64,000 nt of DNA from Streptomyces canus (lineage in GTDB: Bacteria; Actinomycetota; Actinomycetes; Streptomycetales; Streptomycetaceae): positions 59,288-123,287 of the forward strand of contig NZ_KQ948658.1 of NCBI RefSeq assembly GCF_001514145.1. Reading direction: 5' to 3'. The notes beneath the pieces are model-generated. The model ran no database searches. It saw only the letters and a list, made by a program, of their open reading frames with translations, and was not told where the DNA came from. The translations under genes were made by a program, and so were the position numbers. Below, in pieces: positions 17,598-27,010 of this stretch. Position 1 is the stretch's first letter; each line of letters starts with the position of its first letter.

Positions 17598-20500
17598 TCA
17601 GCTCTTGCCGAGCAGGCGCCAGATCTGGTTCTTCTTGGTGGTCAGCGTGCTCCCGGTGTCGCAGGTCCACTGGTGGACGAGGGCGCCGGGCGCGGTGGAG
17701 ATGGTGCTGACGTCGACGCACTTGCCGCTGTGCACGGCGACCAGCTGGTAGTCGTGGCTGTTGCCGAGCGCGGTCACCGCTCTCAGCGTGAACCGCTGGT
17801 TGGTGCCGTTGAGGCAGGTCCACTGCTGGACGGCGGCCCCGTCGGCCGTGGAGAGGCCGGAGACGTCCAGACACTTGCCGCTGGAGTGGTTGACGACGGT
17901 GTAGGTGTCGGTCGTGCCGGTGACGGGGTGGAAGTCGAAGATCTGCTCCTGGCCGGTGCCGCAGGTGTTCTGCTGGTACTGGGTGCCGTTGGCGGTGGAC
18001 TGGGCGGGGTCTTCGAGGCAGAGCGAGCTGTGCTGGGCGACCGCGGTGGAGGAGAAGCCGGTCGAGGTGCCGATGTGCAGGCTCGCGGGGGCGAAGGAGA
18101 CCTGGTCGAGGTGGGGTGCGGAGCTGGAGCGCATGGGCTGCCCGATGTCGCTGCCGCCGCCGGAGTAGACGAGACCGATGGTGGTGCCGTCGTAGTTGTA
18201 GAGCTGCGAGGCGGTGAACTTGACGCTGTTGGCGCCCTTCGCGAGAGTCACCGGGACGGTGTAGTCCTCGAACTGGTTCCAGTGCAGGGTGCTGGCGAAG
18301 TTGACGCGGGTGGCGCTGCCGCCGTTGACGCTGACGTCGGCGTGCTCGGCGTACAGGTCGGGGTTGTAGTGGTTGGAGGGCAGTTCCTCGGCGTTGGCGT
18401 AGCGCATGGTCATGGCGTAGGTGCCGGCCGTGGGCGCGTTGACGTTGAGGGTGAGGGAGTTGGCGGTTCCGTTGCCGATGCCGGTGACGACGCCGCCGTT
18501 GGCCTGGCTGTAGGTGGTGTCGGTGGCCGCGGTGCCGGTGAGGGTGCCGTTCTCGGCCTGGTAGGTGACGACGTTCCCGGTGGTGACGGCGTCGGTGGCG
18601 CTGAACGGGGTGACGGCCAGGTCGTCCAGGGCCAGGGTGCCGCTGGTGCCGGTCACCTTGACCTTGTTGATGCCGCCGTTGAGGTACACCCGGTTGGTCG
18701 AGGTGGACCAGGCTGCGGTCGTCGCCCCGGAGAGGGTCTGGTCGTTGACCGTCCTGCCGTTGACGGTGAGGCCGGCCTGACCGGTGTTGCGGAAGCGGGC
18801 CGTCAGGTCGGCGTATCCGTCCCGCGCCGAGTAGACCCAGAAGGTCGCGGACTTGCCGGAGGTGAGGTTCACCGCGCCGGCGCCGGACTGGCCCTGGGAG
18901 GTGTAGGTGGCGGTGCCGCTGTCCGACAGGTTGGCCTGCTCGGCCTCGTAGAGCGTGGTGCCCTGCACGGAGGCGTCCTTGTACCGCAGGTCGATCTTGT
19001 CGATGATCGCGTCACCGACGGTCGCCCCGCCGTTGTCGCCGGTGGTGGCCAGGGTGATGGCGTGGCTGCCCGCGGTGAGGTGCACGGTGGTGTCGCTGTG
19101 CCCCCACACCACCCACTGGAAGCCCACCGGGATGTCCATCCTGGTCGAGGCGCCGCCGTCGACCCGCATGTACACGTTGGTCGGGCCCTTGACGTCGGCG
19201 TCCTTGGCGTAGCTGTTGCCGAACACCGACAGGTCGTAGTCGCCGGTGGTGGGCACCGAGACGGGGAAGGAGATCACCGTGGTCGAGCCGGTGCGCAGGC
19301 CTCCGACGTCCTTGGTGCCGGAGGTGGCGAACTTGCTGACGTTGCCGGTCGTGCCCTCGGTGTTGATGTTGTAGCCGCTGCCGCTGAGGGTCGCGTTCTC
19401 GGCCTCGTACGTGCCCGTCCAGGTGCTGTCGGAGGCGGTGGCACTGCCGGTGCCGCCCGGGGAGACGATCACCTGGTACGCGGACATCGCGTCGAGGGTG
19501 ACGGGGACGGTGATCGAGCCGTCGGAGCCCACGGCGACGTCGGCGTCGGAGAGCCGGGTCGGGGTGGCCGCCGCGCCGATGTAGCCGCTGTAGCGGTCCT
19601 GGAACACGCTGACGTGCACGGTGCTGCCGAAGACCGCCGGATCGATGTTCTTGATGACCGTGTCGGAGGCGCCGCTGGTGCCGCCCCCGGCGAGGATGAC
19701 ACGCGCCTGCTTCTTGGCCGTGTCCAGGCTCGCCAGGCCCTGGAGGGTGTACGCGGCGTTGGCGCCGGTGCTGGTGACCTTGACGGTGTTGCCGCCGCGC
19801 ATGGAGCTGTACCAGTTGTACAGCCACCACTGGGCGTTGGGGGTGTTCTGGGCCGCGGCGGAGTCGCCGAGGTTGCCGTTGATGTTCCAGTACGGCAGGT
19901 TCCCGTCGATCTTCTCGTCCTCGATGCCCGCCATCCACTGGACCATCTGGCCGGGGTCGGTCAGGTGGTAGCGGTGGGCGTACTCGTTGAGGTTGACGGT
20001 GATCGGGGAGGTGATCCCCGCTGCGGTCTCCGCCGCGCGGTAGGAGTCGACGGTGCTGCGGACGTCCGCCGGGCTGCCCAGGGTGTGCCAGGTCACGACG
20101 TCGGGCAGGCAGTTGTTGGCCTTGCAGTACGTGAGAAAACCGCTGAGGGAGGAGCTGGTGTAGCTGGAGGTGTTGGGCCCTGCCAGCCGTGCCGCGGGCC
20201 AGATGCCCTTGATGAAGTTGTAGGTCTGGCGCCACTCGGCGTTGAAGTTGGCCAGCGCCGTGGAGTTGGTGCGCATGCCGCTGAACCAGTTCAGATCGGG
20301 CTCGTTGTAGGGGACGAAGACGATGTGGCTCGCGTAGGGGCTGGCCATCGCCTGCTCGACCTGGGTCTTCATGGTCGCCTGGTAGGCCGCGTAACTCGCG
20401 CGCTCGTAGTTGGCCCGGTAGACGTCCGTCATGTAGATGAGGACGTCCCCGCCGCCGCTGTCGACGAAGGGCTTGGCGATCTCCAGGGCGTCCGAGCCGG

Positions 20501-20792
20501 GGTGCTGCTGTCCGTCCTGGTACTTGGTGTTGGTGGTCTGCAGTCCCATCCCCTCGATGAGGTTGTTCGTCGGCACGTCCGGCCCGTACAGGCCGTACAG
20601 CGCCCCGGAGGCGCCGCCGCGGAAGGCCCCGGTGGTGGTGCCGAGATCGACGGTGAGGGTGGGGGTGGCGGCGGAGGCCGGCGTTGCCATCGCGGTGGTG
20701 ACGCCCGCTATGACGGTCAGCGGGAGCAGCGTCCTGGTGATGCCGTGGAGAATGCGTCTGGTGGTCGAGCGCCTTTGCCCGATTCGTGGCAT
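17598..20792 (-). CDS. Secreted clan GH-A glycosidase with CBM35-like and ricin-type modules
   Basis: ATG at 20792 gives 1064 residues; a further in-frame ATG 42 codons upstream lacks a signal peptide. A signal peptide ends near residue 41 (ATPASA). The catalytic region (about 45-340) has FVPYNEPDLNWF with acid/base E164 and TVNLNEYAHRY with nucleophile E270, the clan GH-A (beta/alpha)8 arrangement; I cannot fix the GH family, though GH39 or GH30 relatives are possible. Three CBM35-like beta-sandwich modules start with YEAENATLSG (462), YEAEQANLSD (615) and YQAENGTLTG (744), followed by a ricin-type beta-trefoil lectin (917-1064) with QxW repeats. It is the last gene of the operon and supplies the extracellular depolymerase for the ABC importer. 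Confidence 0.85.
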   Translation of the reverse strand: MPRIGQRRSTTRRILHGITRTLLPLTVIAGVTTAMATPASAATPTLTVDLGTTTGAFRGGASGALYGLYGPDVPTNNLIEGMGLQTTNTKYQDGQQHPGSDALEIAKPFVDSGGGDVLIYMTDVYRANYERASYAAYQATMKTQVEQAMASPYASHIVFVPYNEPDLNWFSGMRTNSTALANFNAEWRQTYNFIKGIWPAARLAGPNTSSYTSSSLSGFLTYCKANNCLPDVVTWHTLGSPADVRSTVDSYRAAETAAGITSPITVNLNEYAHRYHLTDPGQMVQWMAGIEDEKIDGNLPYWNINGNLGDSAAAQNTPNAQWWLYNWYSSMRGGNTVKVTSTGANAAYTLQGLASLDTAKKQARVILAGGGTSGASDTVIKNIDPAVFGSTVHVSVFQDRYSGYIGAAATPTRLSDADVAVGSDGSITVPVTLDAMSAYQVIVSPGGTGSATASDSTWTGTYEAENATLSGSGYNINTEGTTGNVSKFATSGTKDVGGLRTGSTTVISFPVSVPTTGDYDLSVFGNSYAKDADVKGPTNVYMRVDGGASTRMDIPVGFQWVVWGHSDTTVHLTAGSHAITLATTGDNGGATVGDAIIDKIDLRYKDASVQGTTLYEAEQANLSDSGTATYTSQGQSGAGAVNLTSGKSATFWVYSARDGYADLTARFRNTGQAGLTVNGRTVNDQTLSGATTAAWSTSTNRVYLNGGINKVKVTGTSGTLALDDLAVTPFSATDAVTTGNVVTYQAENGTLTGTAATDTTYSQANGGVVTGIGNGTANSLTLNVNAPTAGTYAMTMRYANAEELPSNHYNPDLYAEHADVSVNGGSATRVNFASTLHWNQFEDYTVPVTLAKGANSVKFTASQLYNYDGTTIGLVYSGGGSDIGQPMRSSSAPHLDQVSFAPASLHIGTSTGFSSTAVAQHSSLCLEDPAQSTANGTQYQQNTCGTGQEQIFDFHPVTGTTDTYTVVNHSSGKCLDVSGLSTADGAAVQQWTCLNGTNQRFTLRAVTALGNSHDYQLVAVHSGKCVDVSTISTAPGALVHQWTCDTGSTLTTKKNQIWRLLGKS

Positions 20793-20877
20793 GTCCTTAC
20801 GTCCCTTCAGGGATGCGGCTGGGTTGTTGTGGCGCCGGCCCCCGTGCCGGACGTGTGGATGGGTTGTCGCTCGTCGG

Positions 20878-22644
20878 TCAGGCGACAGTGGTGTCGGCCG
20901 CGGCCGCGGCCTCGGCACGGCGCTGTCGGTGGTCGCGGGCCAGCAGCAGATAGCTGCTCGCGGTCCAGGTGTAGGCGCGGTCGCGGAGCCCCTCGCCGGT
21001 CAGCGCGTCGAAGTTCTCGGCGAAGCCGGAGATTTCGCACAGGGCGCGGAAGCGGGCGCTGATCTCGTCCGCGAGCCGGTCGTGCCCGGCGCGGCGCAGG
21101 CCGTCCTCGATGAGGACGGTGGCGGGGGCCCAGATCGGGCCGCGCCAGTAGCCGTCGGACTCGTAGTGGGGGGAGCCGGGGTGTTCGGTCGCCAGGCCGT
21201 ACGTGGTGAGGTGGGCTTCGATCTGTTCGGCCAGCCGGTCGTGGACCTTGGCGGGCAGGCGGTCACCGAGCACGATCGGCATCAGGTCGAGCAGGCTCGC
21301 GCTCTGGGCGAGGGCTCCGCCGTGTGCCGGGCGGCTCAGGAACCGTTCGCCGTCCCACAGCTCGTCCAGCAGGGCGGCCTGGAGGGCGTCGGCTGTCTCG
21401 CTGCGGCGCCGGGCGTCGTCCGCGAAGCCGAGTTCGCCGGCCAGCCGGGCCAGTTCGTCGAGCTGGAGGATCAGCGTCGCGGTGAGGTCGGCGGTGACGG
21501 CGAGGCGTCCGGGGTCGAAGGTGGTGGCGTTGTCCCAGCCGCTGTCATTGCCGTGCTGGTAGTGGGGCAGGACAGTGCCGGGTGCGCGCCGGGCGGTGAG
21601 CCAGAAGTCCGTCCAGCGGGTCAACCTGTCGTACGCCTCAGCCAGTTGGGCCGGGTCGAGAGGTTCGGTGAGCCGGGCGCGCAGGAGACCCAGGGCCCAG
21701 CCGTGGATGGGCGGTTTGACGAAGTTGTAGAGGACCTCGGAGTGGGTGACGGAGTCGGGCAGGGCTCCGCTCTCGTCCTGGTGGTCGAAGGGCAGCGAGA
21801 ACTGGTCCCAGGCGAGGCCGGCGGATCCCGGGGCCAGCGCGAGGGCGTTGAAGCAGTGGTCCCAACTCCACACCTTGTCCATCCAGTGCTTGGACATCAG
21901 GACGCCGGGCCGGGTGACCAGGCCTGCCGGGCGCACGGTCGCCGACCACACCACGTAGGCGGCGAGTTCGGCCGCCGGAGTGTCGTCCGAGCGCCAGGGG
22001 GCGACCGTGTCGGCGAACTCGGCGAACGATCGCCGCGCGGCCTCCATGACCTCGCCGAACGCCGCCGAGGTGCGGTAGGGCCGACGCGCACTGTCGAGTT
22101 CCTCGACCGCGACCTCCCACGATCCGTCGGCCTCGCCGGCGACCGTGAGACCGCGGTCCCCGGCGCCCAGGGCCTGGGATCCGGACACCTCGGCGACCGT
22201 GCCGGACAGCACGGTGATCCGGTAGCGGCGCCCGGTCTCGTAGGAGGTGAACGTGTGGGCTCCGTCCACCGGGTCGCGGTAGAAGTAGGTGCCGCTGAAC
22301 GGGGTCAGCGCCGGTGCCGCGGCGGAAACGCGCAGCGACACACCCGCACCGCGCAGTCGTACGGTGTCCGGCGACTCGTAGGCGAGGTCGACGCGTCCGG
22401 CCGCGCCGGTCCAGGTCAGCAGGCCCGGTGTGGCCTCGACGCGGGTCTCGGCGCGGTCGCCCGTCGCCGCGTCGAGGGGGACCAGGCTCAGGACGGCGTG
22501 CATGCCGTTCTGGTGCGAGACGAGGTGGAGGTCCTCCGCGTACGTCTTCTCCGCCACCACGGGGGAGATGCCGAACCAGGATCCGTGGGTGCTGAAGGGT
22601 ATGTCGTGGACGGAGAAGGCCGGGCCGGACGGGGCGGCGGTCAT
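20878..22644 (-). CDS. GH63/MGH1-type glycoside hydrolase, cytoplasmic
   Basis: The 588-residue protein has an N-terminal beta-sandwich (DIPFSTHGSWFGISPVVAEK) and an (alpha/alpha)6 catalytic barrel with SKHWMDKVWSWDHCFNALAL, GNDSGWDNATTFDPG and SDGYWRGPIWAPA. These match the GH63/mannosylglycerate-hydrolase/glucosidase I-like group; the Asp of SGWDN and a late Glu are the likely catalytic residues. No signal peptide is seen, so it probably cleaves an imported disaccharide or oligosaccharide. It sits between the importer permease and the secreted glycosidase on one strand. Confidence 0.82.
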   Translation of the reverse strand: MTAAPSGPAFSVHDIPFSTHGSWFGISPVVAEKTYAEDLHLVSHQNGMHAVLSLVPLDAATGDRAETRVEATPGLLTWTGAAGRVDLAYESPDTVRLRGAGVSLRVSAAAPALTPFSGTYFYRDPVDGAHTFTSYETGRRYRITVLSGTVAEVSGSQALGAGDRGLTVAGEADGSWEVAVEELDSARRPYRTSAAFGEVMEAARRSFAEFADTVAPWRSDDTPAAELAAYVVWSATVRPAGLVTRPGVLMSKHWMDKVWSWDHCFNALALAPGSAGLAWDQFSLPFDHQDESGALPDSVTHSEVLYNFVKPPIHGWALGLLRARLTEPLDPAQLAEAYDRLTRWTDFWLTARRAPGTVLPHYQHGNDSGWDNATTFDPGRLAVTADLTATLILQLDELARLAGELGFADDARRRSETADALQAALLDELWDGERFLSRPAHGGALAQSASLLDLMPIVLGDRLPAKVHDRLAEQIEAHLTTYGLATEHPGSPHYESDGYWRGPIWAPATVLIEDGLRRAGHDRLADEISARFRALCEISGFAENFDALTGEGLRDRAYTWTASSYLLLARDHRQRRAEAAAAADTTVA

Positions 22645-22712
22645 GGTGGCGGTACTCGTTTCTTGAGCGGGGATCGTCGGAGATCTTCAGGGGAGGGGCC
22701 GCGCCGCGGGGG

Positions 22713-23522
22713 TCAGTCCTTGACGGCGCCGGCGGTCACGCCGGCGGCGACGTAGCGCTGGGCCAGGACGAGGATGACCGTGGCGGGCAGGGAGGCCACG
22801 ACGGCGGTGGCCATGATGGCGTTCCACTGCTGGTTGTTGTTGCCGATGTAGTGGTAGATGCCGAGGGTGATCGGCTCGTGGGCGCCGCCGCCCGCGAGAG
22901 TGCTGGCGAAGATGAAGTCGGACCAGGACCACAGGAACGCGAACAGGGACACGGTGACGATCGAGTTGCGGCTCATCGGCAGGACGATGGACCAGAAGGT
23001 GCGCAGGGCCCGTGCTCCGTCCATCTGCGCGGCCTGGATCAGTTCGCCGGGGATGCCGGACATGAACGCGGTGAAGATGAGGACGGCGAAGGGGACGGCC
23101 AGGGTGGAGTCGGCGACGATGAGGCCGGGAACGGTCTGGAGCAGGCCGAGTTGGAGGTAGATGGCGTAGAAGCCCATCGCCATGATGATGCCGGGGATCA
23201 TCTGGGCGACCAGCAGGAGGAAGCCGAGTGCGCCCCCGCCGCGTGGGCGCAGTTTGGCCAGTGCGTAGCCGGCCGGGGCGGCCAGCGCCACGGTCAGGGC
23301 GACGGTGCCCAGACCGATGACGAGGCTGGTGCCGAGGTAGGGCAACTGCTGGTCCAGGACGGCCCGGTAGCCCTCCAGCGTGCCGTGGGCGGGGAACAGG
23401 TCCGGCGGGCTCTTGCGCATGTCCTGGTCGCGGGTGAAGGACACGTTGATCATCCAGTAGACCGGGAAGAGCATGATCCCGGTCAGCAGCAGACCCAGGG
23501 CGGTCTTCAGACCCTTGCTCAT
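22713..23522 (-). CDS. Carbohydrate ABC transporter permease, MalG type
   Basis: ATG at 23522 overlaps the preceding permease stop (ATGA). The 269-residue protein has six predicted helices and the MalG-type EAA loop AAQMDGARALRTFWSIVLP, which contacts the ATPase. It starts with the usual helix (LGLLLTGIMLFPVYWMINVS). Together with the gene at 23519-24502 and the lipoprotein at 24523-25767 it forms a CUT1 sugar importer. No ATPase gene is present locally; in Streptomyces a shared MsiK-type ATPase commonly energises such systems, an inference here. Confidence 0.92.
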   Translation of the reverse strand: MSKGLKTALGLLLTGIMLFPVYWMINVSFTRDQDMRKSPPDLFPAHGTLEGYRAVLDQQLPYLGTSLVIGLGTVALTVALAAPAGYALAKLRPRGGGALGFLLLVAQMIPGIIMAMGFYAIYLQLGLLQTVPGLIVADSTLAVPFAVLIFTAFMSGIPGELIQAAQMDGARALRTFWSIVLPMSRNSIVTVSLFAFLWSWSDFIFASTLAGGGAHEPITLGIYHYIGNNNQQWNAIMATAVVASLPATVILVLAQRYVAAGVTAGAVKD

Positions 23523-24502
23523 GACAGCGCCTGCTTTCGCTGGACCTTCAGGTAGATCAGGCCGAAGACCAGGGCGGCGACCACGAGCAGGTTGCCGACG
23601 GCCGCGCCGGGGCCGAAGGCGGGCAGCAGGTTGCCGAAGCCGAGTTGGTAGGACCAGGTGGCGAAGGTGGTGGACGAGTCGGCCGGGCCGCCCTTGGTCA
23701 TGATCCAGATGATGTCGAAGACCTTGAGGGTGTAGACCAGGCCGAGGAGCAGGGTGATCGCGGAGACCGGGCGCAGCAGCGGGAAGGTGATGCTCCAAAA
23801 GCGCCGCCAGGCGTTCGCCCCGTCCAGGGCGGCCGCCTCATACAGCGAGGTCGGGATGGACTGGAGGCCGCTGTAGAGGACGACCAGGTTGAACGGGACG
23901 CCGATCCAGATGTTCGCGATGATCACCGAGGTCAGCGACCAGGACGGTGAGGTCAGCCAGTTCACCGGGCCGATCCCGACGGCGTGCAGGACGGCGTTGA
24001 CGATGCCGGAGTCGCTGTTGAGCATCCACGACCAGGTCGACGCCGACACGATCAGCGGCAACAGCCACGGCACCAGGAACAGCGCCCGCAGGGTGGCCGA
24101 GAGCCGGAAGTTCTGGTTGAAGAAGACCGCCAGCGCCAGGCCGATGGCGTACTGGAAGACCAGGCACACGCCCGTGAACACCACGGTGTGCAACAGGGCC
24201 GGGGCGAAGGTCGGGTCCTCGAAGACCCTCCGGTAGTTCGCCAGGCCCGTGAACGGGGCGTCGCCCTGGACGAACGAGCGCACGGTGTAGTTGCGCAGGC
24301 TCAGGTCGAGGTTGCGGTAGAGCGGGTAGGCGTAGAAGAGGACGAGGTAGAGGGTCACCGGGGCGAGGAAGGCCCAGGCGGCCCACTGCGGGGAAGCGGG
24401 ACGGCGCCGGGTCGTGGTGCGGGCCGGGAACGGGGCGGCGACCGCCGCCCCGTTCCCGTCGCGGACCGGCAGCGCAACCGGCGCTCGTGTCGTGCGGTTC
24501 AT
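23519..24502 (-). CDS. Carbohydrate ABC transporter permease, MalF type
   Basis: ATG at 24502 gives 327 residues with a basic N-terminus and six helices. It has the MalF-like start AWAFLAPVTLYLVLFYAYPL and the EAA loop EAAALDGANAWRRFWSITFP. It is the first permease after the binding protein (20 bases) and is coupled to the second permease by ATGA. It is part of the glycan-use operon under the LacI gene at 25932-26987. Substrate specificity comes from the binding protein. Confidence 0.92.
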   Translation of the reverse strand: MNRTTRAPVALPVRDGNGAAVAAPFPARTTTRRRPASPQWAAWAFLAPVTLYLVLFYAYPLYRNLDLSLRNYTVRSFVQGDAPFTGLANYRRVFEDPTFAPALLHTVVFTGVCLVFQYAIGLALAVFFNQNFRLSATLRALFLVPWLLPLIVSASTWSWMLNSDSGIVNAVLHAVGIGPVNWLTSPSWSLTSVIIANIWIGVPFNLVVLYSGLQSIPTSLYEAAALDGANAWRRFWSITFPLLRPVSAITLLLGLVYTLKVFDIIWIMTKGGPADSSTTFATWSYQLGFGNLLPAFGPGAAVGNLLVVAALVFGLIYLKVQRKQALS

Positions 24503-24522
24503 CAACGGGCCTCTGGCACTCG

Positions 24523-25767
24523 TTACTTGACTGCGGACTGGGCGGCCGTGAGCGCGTCCTTCGGCGACTGGGACCCGCTCAGCGCGGACTGGACCGCCTT
24601 CCACAACTGCTCGGAGATCTTGGGGTACTTGGTGCCCAGGTCGTCACTGGTGCGCCCCTTGGCGGCCTTGACCGCGTCGACCCACGGCTTCAGCTCCGCG
24701 TTCGCGGCCACCTGCTTGTCCTGGACCTCGCTGGTGGGGGCCACGTAGGACAGCGTCGTGTCGGTGTCCAGCAGGTTCTGGCTGTTGGTCAGGCAGGACA
24801 CGAGCTTCTGCGAGGTGGCGTAGCGGCCGGTGTCGTCCTGCACCGGGAGGGTGACGAACTCGCCGCCGGTCGGGGCGGCCGCGCTGCCTCCCGTGGCGGC
24901 GGGGACGGGGATGACGCCGTAGTCGAAGCCGGCCTTGTCGGCGTTGGCGAGCTGCCAGGTGCCGTTCTCCGCGAAGGCGTAGTCGCCGCTCGCGAACTCC
25001 TGCCAGCTGGTCGTCTGGGTGTTGTTGATCACCGAGTTCGGGGCGTAGCCCTTGTCCAGCCAGTTCTTCCACAGCGACAGAGCGGAGACCGCCTGGCCGG
25101 AGTCGAGTGCGGTCAGCTGGGCGCCCGAGCCCCAGTACCAGGGCAGGAACTGGAAGCTGCCCTCCTCGGTGCCGATCGCGGAGAAGGTGATGCCCTTCTT
25201 GCCGGCCTTCTTCACCTTCTCCAGCGCCGCCGTCAGCGACTTCCAGTCCTTCACCGAGGCGATGTCCACCCCGGCCTTCTTCAGGACCGCCTTGTTGTAG
25301 TAGAGGGCGAGGGTGTTGGCGCCGATCGGGGTGCCGTAGGTCTTGCCGCCCGACTGGCCGGCGGCGAGGAGGTTGGGATCCACCTTGGAGGTGTCCAGCT
25401 TGTTGTCGTCGGTCGTGGTCAGCACGCCCGCCTCGGCCAGGGTCGAGACGACCGGGTTGTCGACGATGAGGACGTCCGCGGAGTTGCCCTGCTGGGCCGC
25501 CAGCAGGGACTTGTTCGTCAGGTCGCTGGTGTCGAATCCGGTCCGCTTGATCTTCACGCCCGCCTCGGTGCCGCACTTGTCCAGCAGGTTCGTCCAGGCA
25601 GAACCCTTGGCGAACTGCGGGTAGGGGTCCCAGACGGTGTACGTGCCGCTGTCCGCGGCCTTCGTGGAGGTCCCGCTCGCGCCGGAGGAACACGCGGTGG
25701 CGCCGGTGGTGACGGCGACGACGGTCAGGACTGCGGCGGTGAGACGCCGTCTGGCAGATCGGTTCAT
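24523..25767 (-). CDS. Extracellular sugar-binding lipoprotein of the ABC importer
   Basis: ATG at 25767 follows GAGGAAG seven bases upstream. The 414-residue protein begins with a basic/hydrophobic signal (MNRSARRRLTAAVLTVVAVT) and a lipobox-like ATAC, so it is a likely lipoprotein anchored outside the membrane. The rest has the SBP_bac_1 layout: YTVWDPYPQFAKGSAWTNLL, KVKKAGKKGITFSAIGTEEG and FASGDYAFAENGTWQLANA. It captures an oligosaccharide for the two downstream permeases. It leads the operon, with a 22-bp-period repeat in its upstream region. Confidence 0.92.
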   Translation of the reverse strand: MNRSARRRLTAAVLTVVAVTTGATACSSGASGTSTKAADSGTYTVWDPYPQFAKGSAWTNLLDKCGTEAGVKIKRTGFDTSDLTNKSLLAAQQGNSADVLIVDNPVVSTLAEAGVLTTTDDNKLDTSKVDPNLLAAGQSGGKTYGTPIGANTLALYYNKAVLKKAGVDIASVKDWKSLTAALEKVKKAGKKGITFSAIGTEEGSFQFLPWYWGSGAQLTALDSGQAVSALSLWKNWLDKGYAPNSVINNTQTTSWQEFASGDYAFAENGTWQLANADKAGFDYGVIPVPAATGGSAAAPTGGEFVTLPVQDDTGRYATSQKLVSCLTNSQNLLDTDTTLSYVAPTSEVQDKQVAANAELKPWVDAVKAAKGRTSDDLGTKYPKISEQLWKAVQSALSGSQSPKDALTAAQSAVK

Positions 25768-25788
25768 GGTGTCTTCCTCATGGGTTTT

Positions 25789-25830
25789 GGCACAGGCGTG
25801 CCCTGGGATCGGCACAGGTGTGCCCTGGGA
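25789..25830. repeat. Tandem 20-bp near-identical repeats upstream of the binding-protein gene
   Basis: Two 20-base copies, 25789-25808 and 25811-25830, differ at one base and are two bases apart. Each contains GGCAC-N4-GTGCC, an inverted repeat. They end 22 bases before the ATG, partly where a ribosome would load, so they may be regulator sites in the leader or a small duplication. They differ from the CGAACCGGTTCG operators upstream of the LacI gene. Confidence 0.6.
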
Positions 25831-25931
25831 GGGGTGAATGCGGGCCGCTGGGCTCGCCGAACCCGGGCGGCGAGTTGCTCAGCCGGCCGGTATGGGGTGC
25901 GGATGGTGAAGTGGGTGGGCGCGGGCGACGG

Positions 25932-26987
25932 TCAGGGGCGGATGGGGGTGCCGAAGCCAGGAGCGGGGTCGGCCGGCGTGGTGCCGGCAGGTGCGGTGCT
26001 CGCTCGCAAGGAGATCGGCGGTGCGAGCAGGTGGTGCCGGGCCGGTGCGTCGGGGTCGTCGAGCCGCTTGACCAACAGGTCGACGGCGAGGCGGCCCATC
26101 TGTTCCGCCGGCACGTCCGCGGCGGTGAGCTGCGGGGTCACCGTCTCCGCCCATCGGCCGGCCACCACCCCGGTGACGGAGAAGTCGCGCGGCACATGGC
26201 GACCGGCCTGGGCCAGGCCGCGGTAGAGACCGCCGAGCGCGGCCTCGTTCAGGGTGACCAGGGCCGTGGTGGCCGGGTCGTCATGCAGGATCCGCTCCAG
26301 ACAGGCGAGGCCCGAGGCGGCGTCGTCCCCGCAGCAGTACGTCCGGACGGTGAGCCCGCGTTCTGCCGCGGCCTTGGTGAAGCCGTCCAGACCTCGGTGG
26401 GCCGACTCGTAGCCGGCCCTCAGGAGTTGTTCGGGCCGGTTGACGAAGGCGACTCGGCGGTGGCCGAGGTCCGCGAGGTGATGGACGCAGGCCGCCGCCA
26501 GCGCCGTGTGGTCCAGTCCCACCCACCAGTTGCCCTCCGGGTGGGCGGTGCGTCCGATGGCGACCGAGGGGAAATCCACCGCGGTGAGGTGGTCGAGCCG
26601 GTCGTCCTCCAGCCGGATCTCCATCAGGATCGCGCCGTCGACCCGCCGCTCGCCCAGCAGCCGCTGGAACGAGCGGTCGCTGTCCACACCGCTGGGAGAG
26701 AGCAGCACGTCGTAGTCGTAGGCCGCGGCGGCCTCGGTGACGCTGCCGATGAAGTCCAACTGCATGCCGGTGTAGTGGTTCCCGGCCGGCGGGAAGACCA
26801 GACCGATGGTGTTGGTCCGGCCGTTGGCCAGGGCCCGCGCACTCGCGTTGGGCTGGTAGCCCAGCTCGTCGATGACCCCCTGGATCTTGTCGCGGGTCTC
26901 CTGGGAAACAGGGCGCTTCCCGCTCAGGGCGTACGACACGGTGCTCCGAGAGACACCGGCCCGCTTGGCGATCTCACCGATGTTCAC
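25932..26987 (-). CDS. LacI-family repressor of the glycan-use operon
   Basis: GTG at 26987 follows AAGGAG and begins at the DNA-binding domain (NIGEIAKRAGVSRSTVSYAL). The 351-residue protein carries the effector domain (NTIGLVFPPAGNHYTGMQLD; LGHRRVAFVNRPEQLLRAGY). It lies 164 bases upstream of the binding-protein gene on the same strand and so could head the operon. Perfect CGAACCGGTTCG palindromes 24 and 74 bases upstream of its start imply autoregulation. The inducer is probably a sugar released from the glycan. Confidence 0.92.
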   Translation of the reverse strand: MNIGEIAKRAGVSRSTVSYALSGKRPVSQETRDKIQGVIDELGYQPNASARALANGRTNTIGLVFPPAGNHYTGMQLDFIGSVTEAAAAYDYDVLLSPSGVDSDRSFQRLLGERRVDGAILMEIRLEDDRLDHLTAVDFPSVAIGRTAHPEGNWWVGLDHTALAAACVHHLADLGHRRVAFVNRPEQLLRAGYESAHRGLDGFTKAAAERGLTVRTYCCGDDAASGLACLERILHDDPATTALVTLNEAALGGLYRGLAQAGRHVPRDFSVTGVVAGRWAETVTPQLTAADVPAEQMGRLAVDLLVKRLDDPDAPARHHLLAPPISLRASTAPAGTTPADPAPGFGTPIRP

Positions 26988-27010
26988 GGGGGGCTCCTTG
27001 CCGACATGGG

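Noticed and set aside
17673..21062. Rightward open frame of about 1129 codons opposite the secreted glycosidase
   Set aside because: It is Val/Gly/Ala-rich with no motifs, runs antisense to clear domains, and reflects GC-rich third positions of the real gene.
20437..22755. Rightward open frame of 772 codons opposite the GH63-like gene
   Set aside because: Antisense shadow; the leftward protein has conserved catalytic-barrel motifs.
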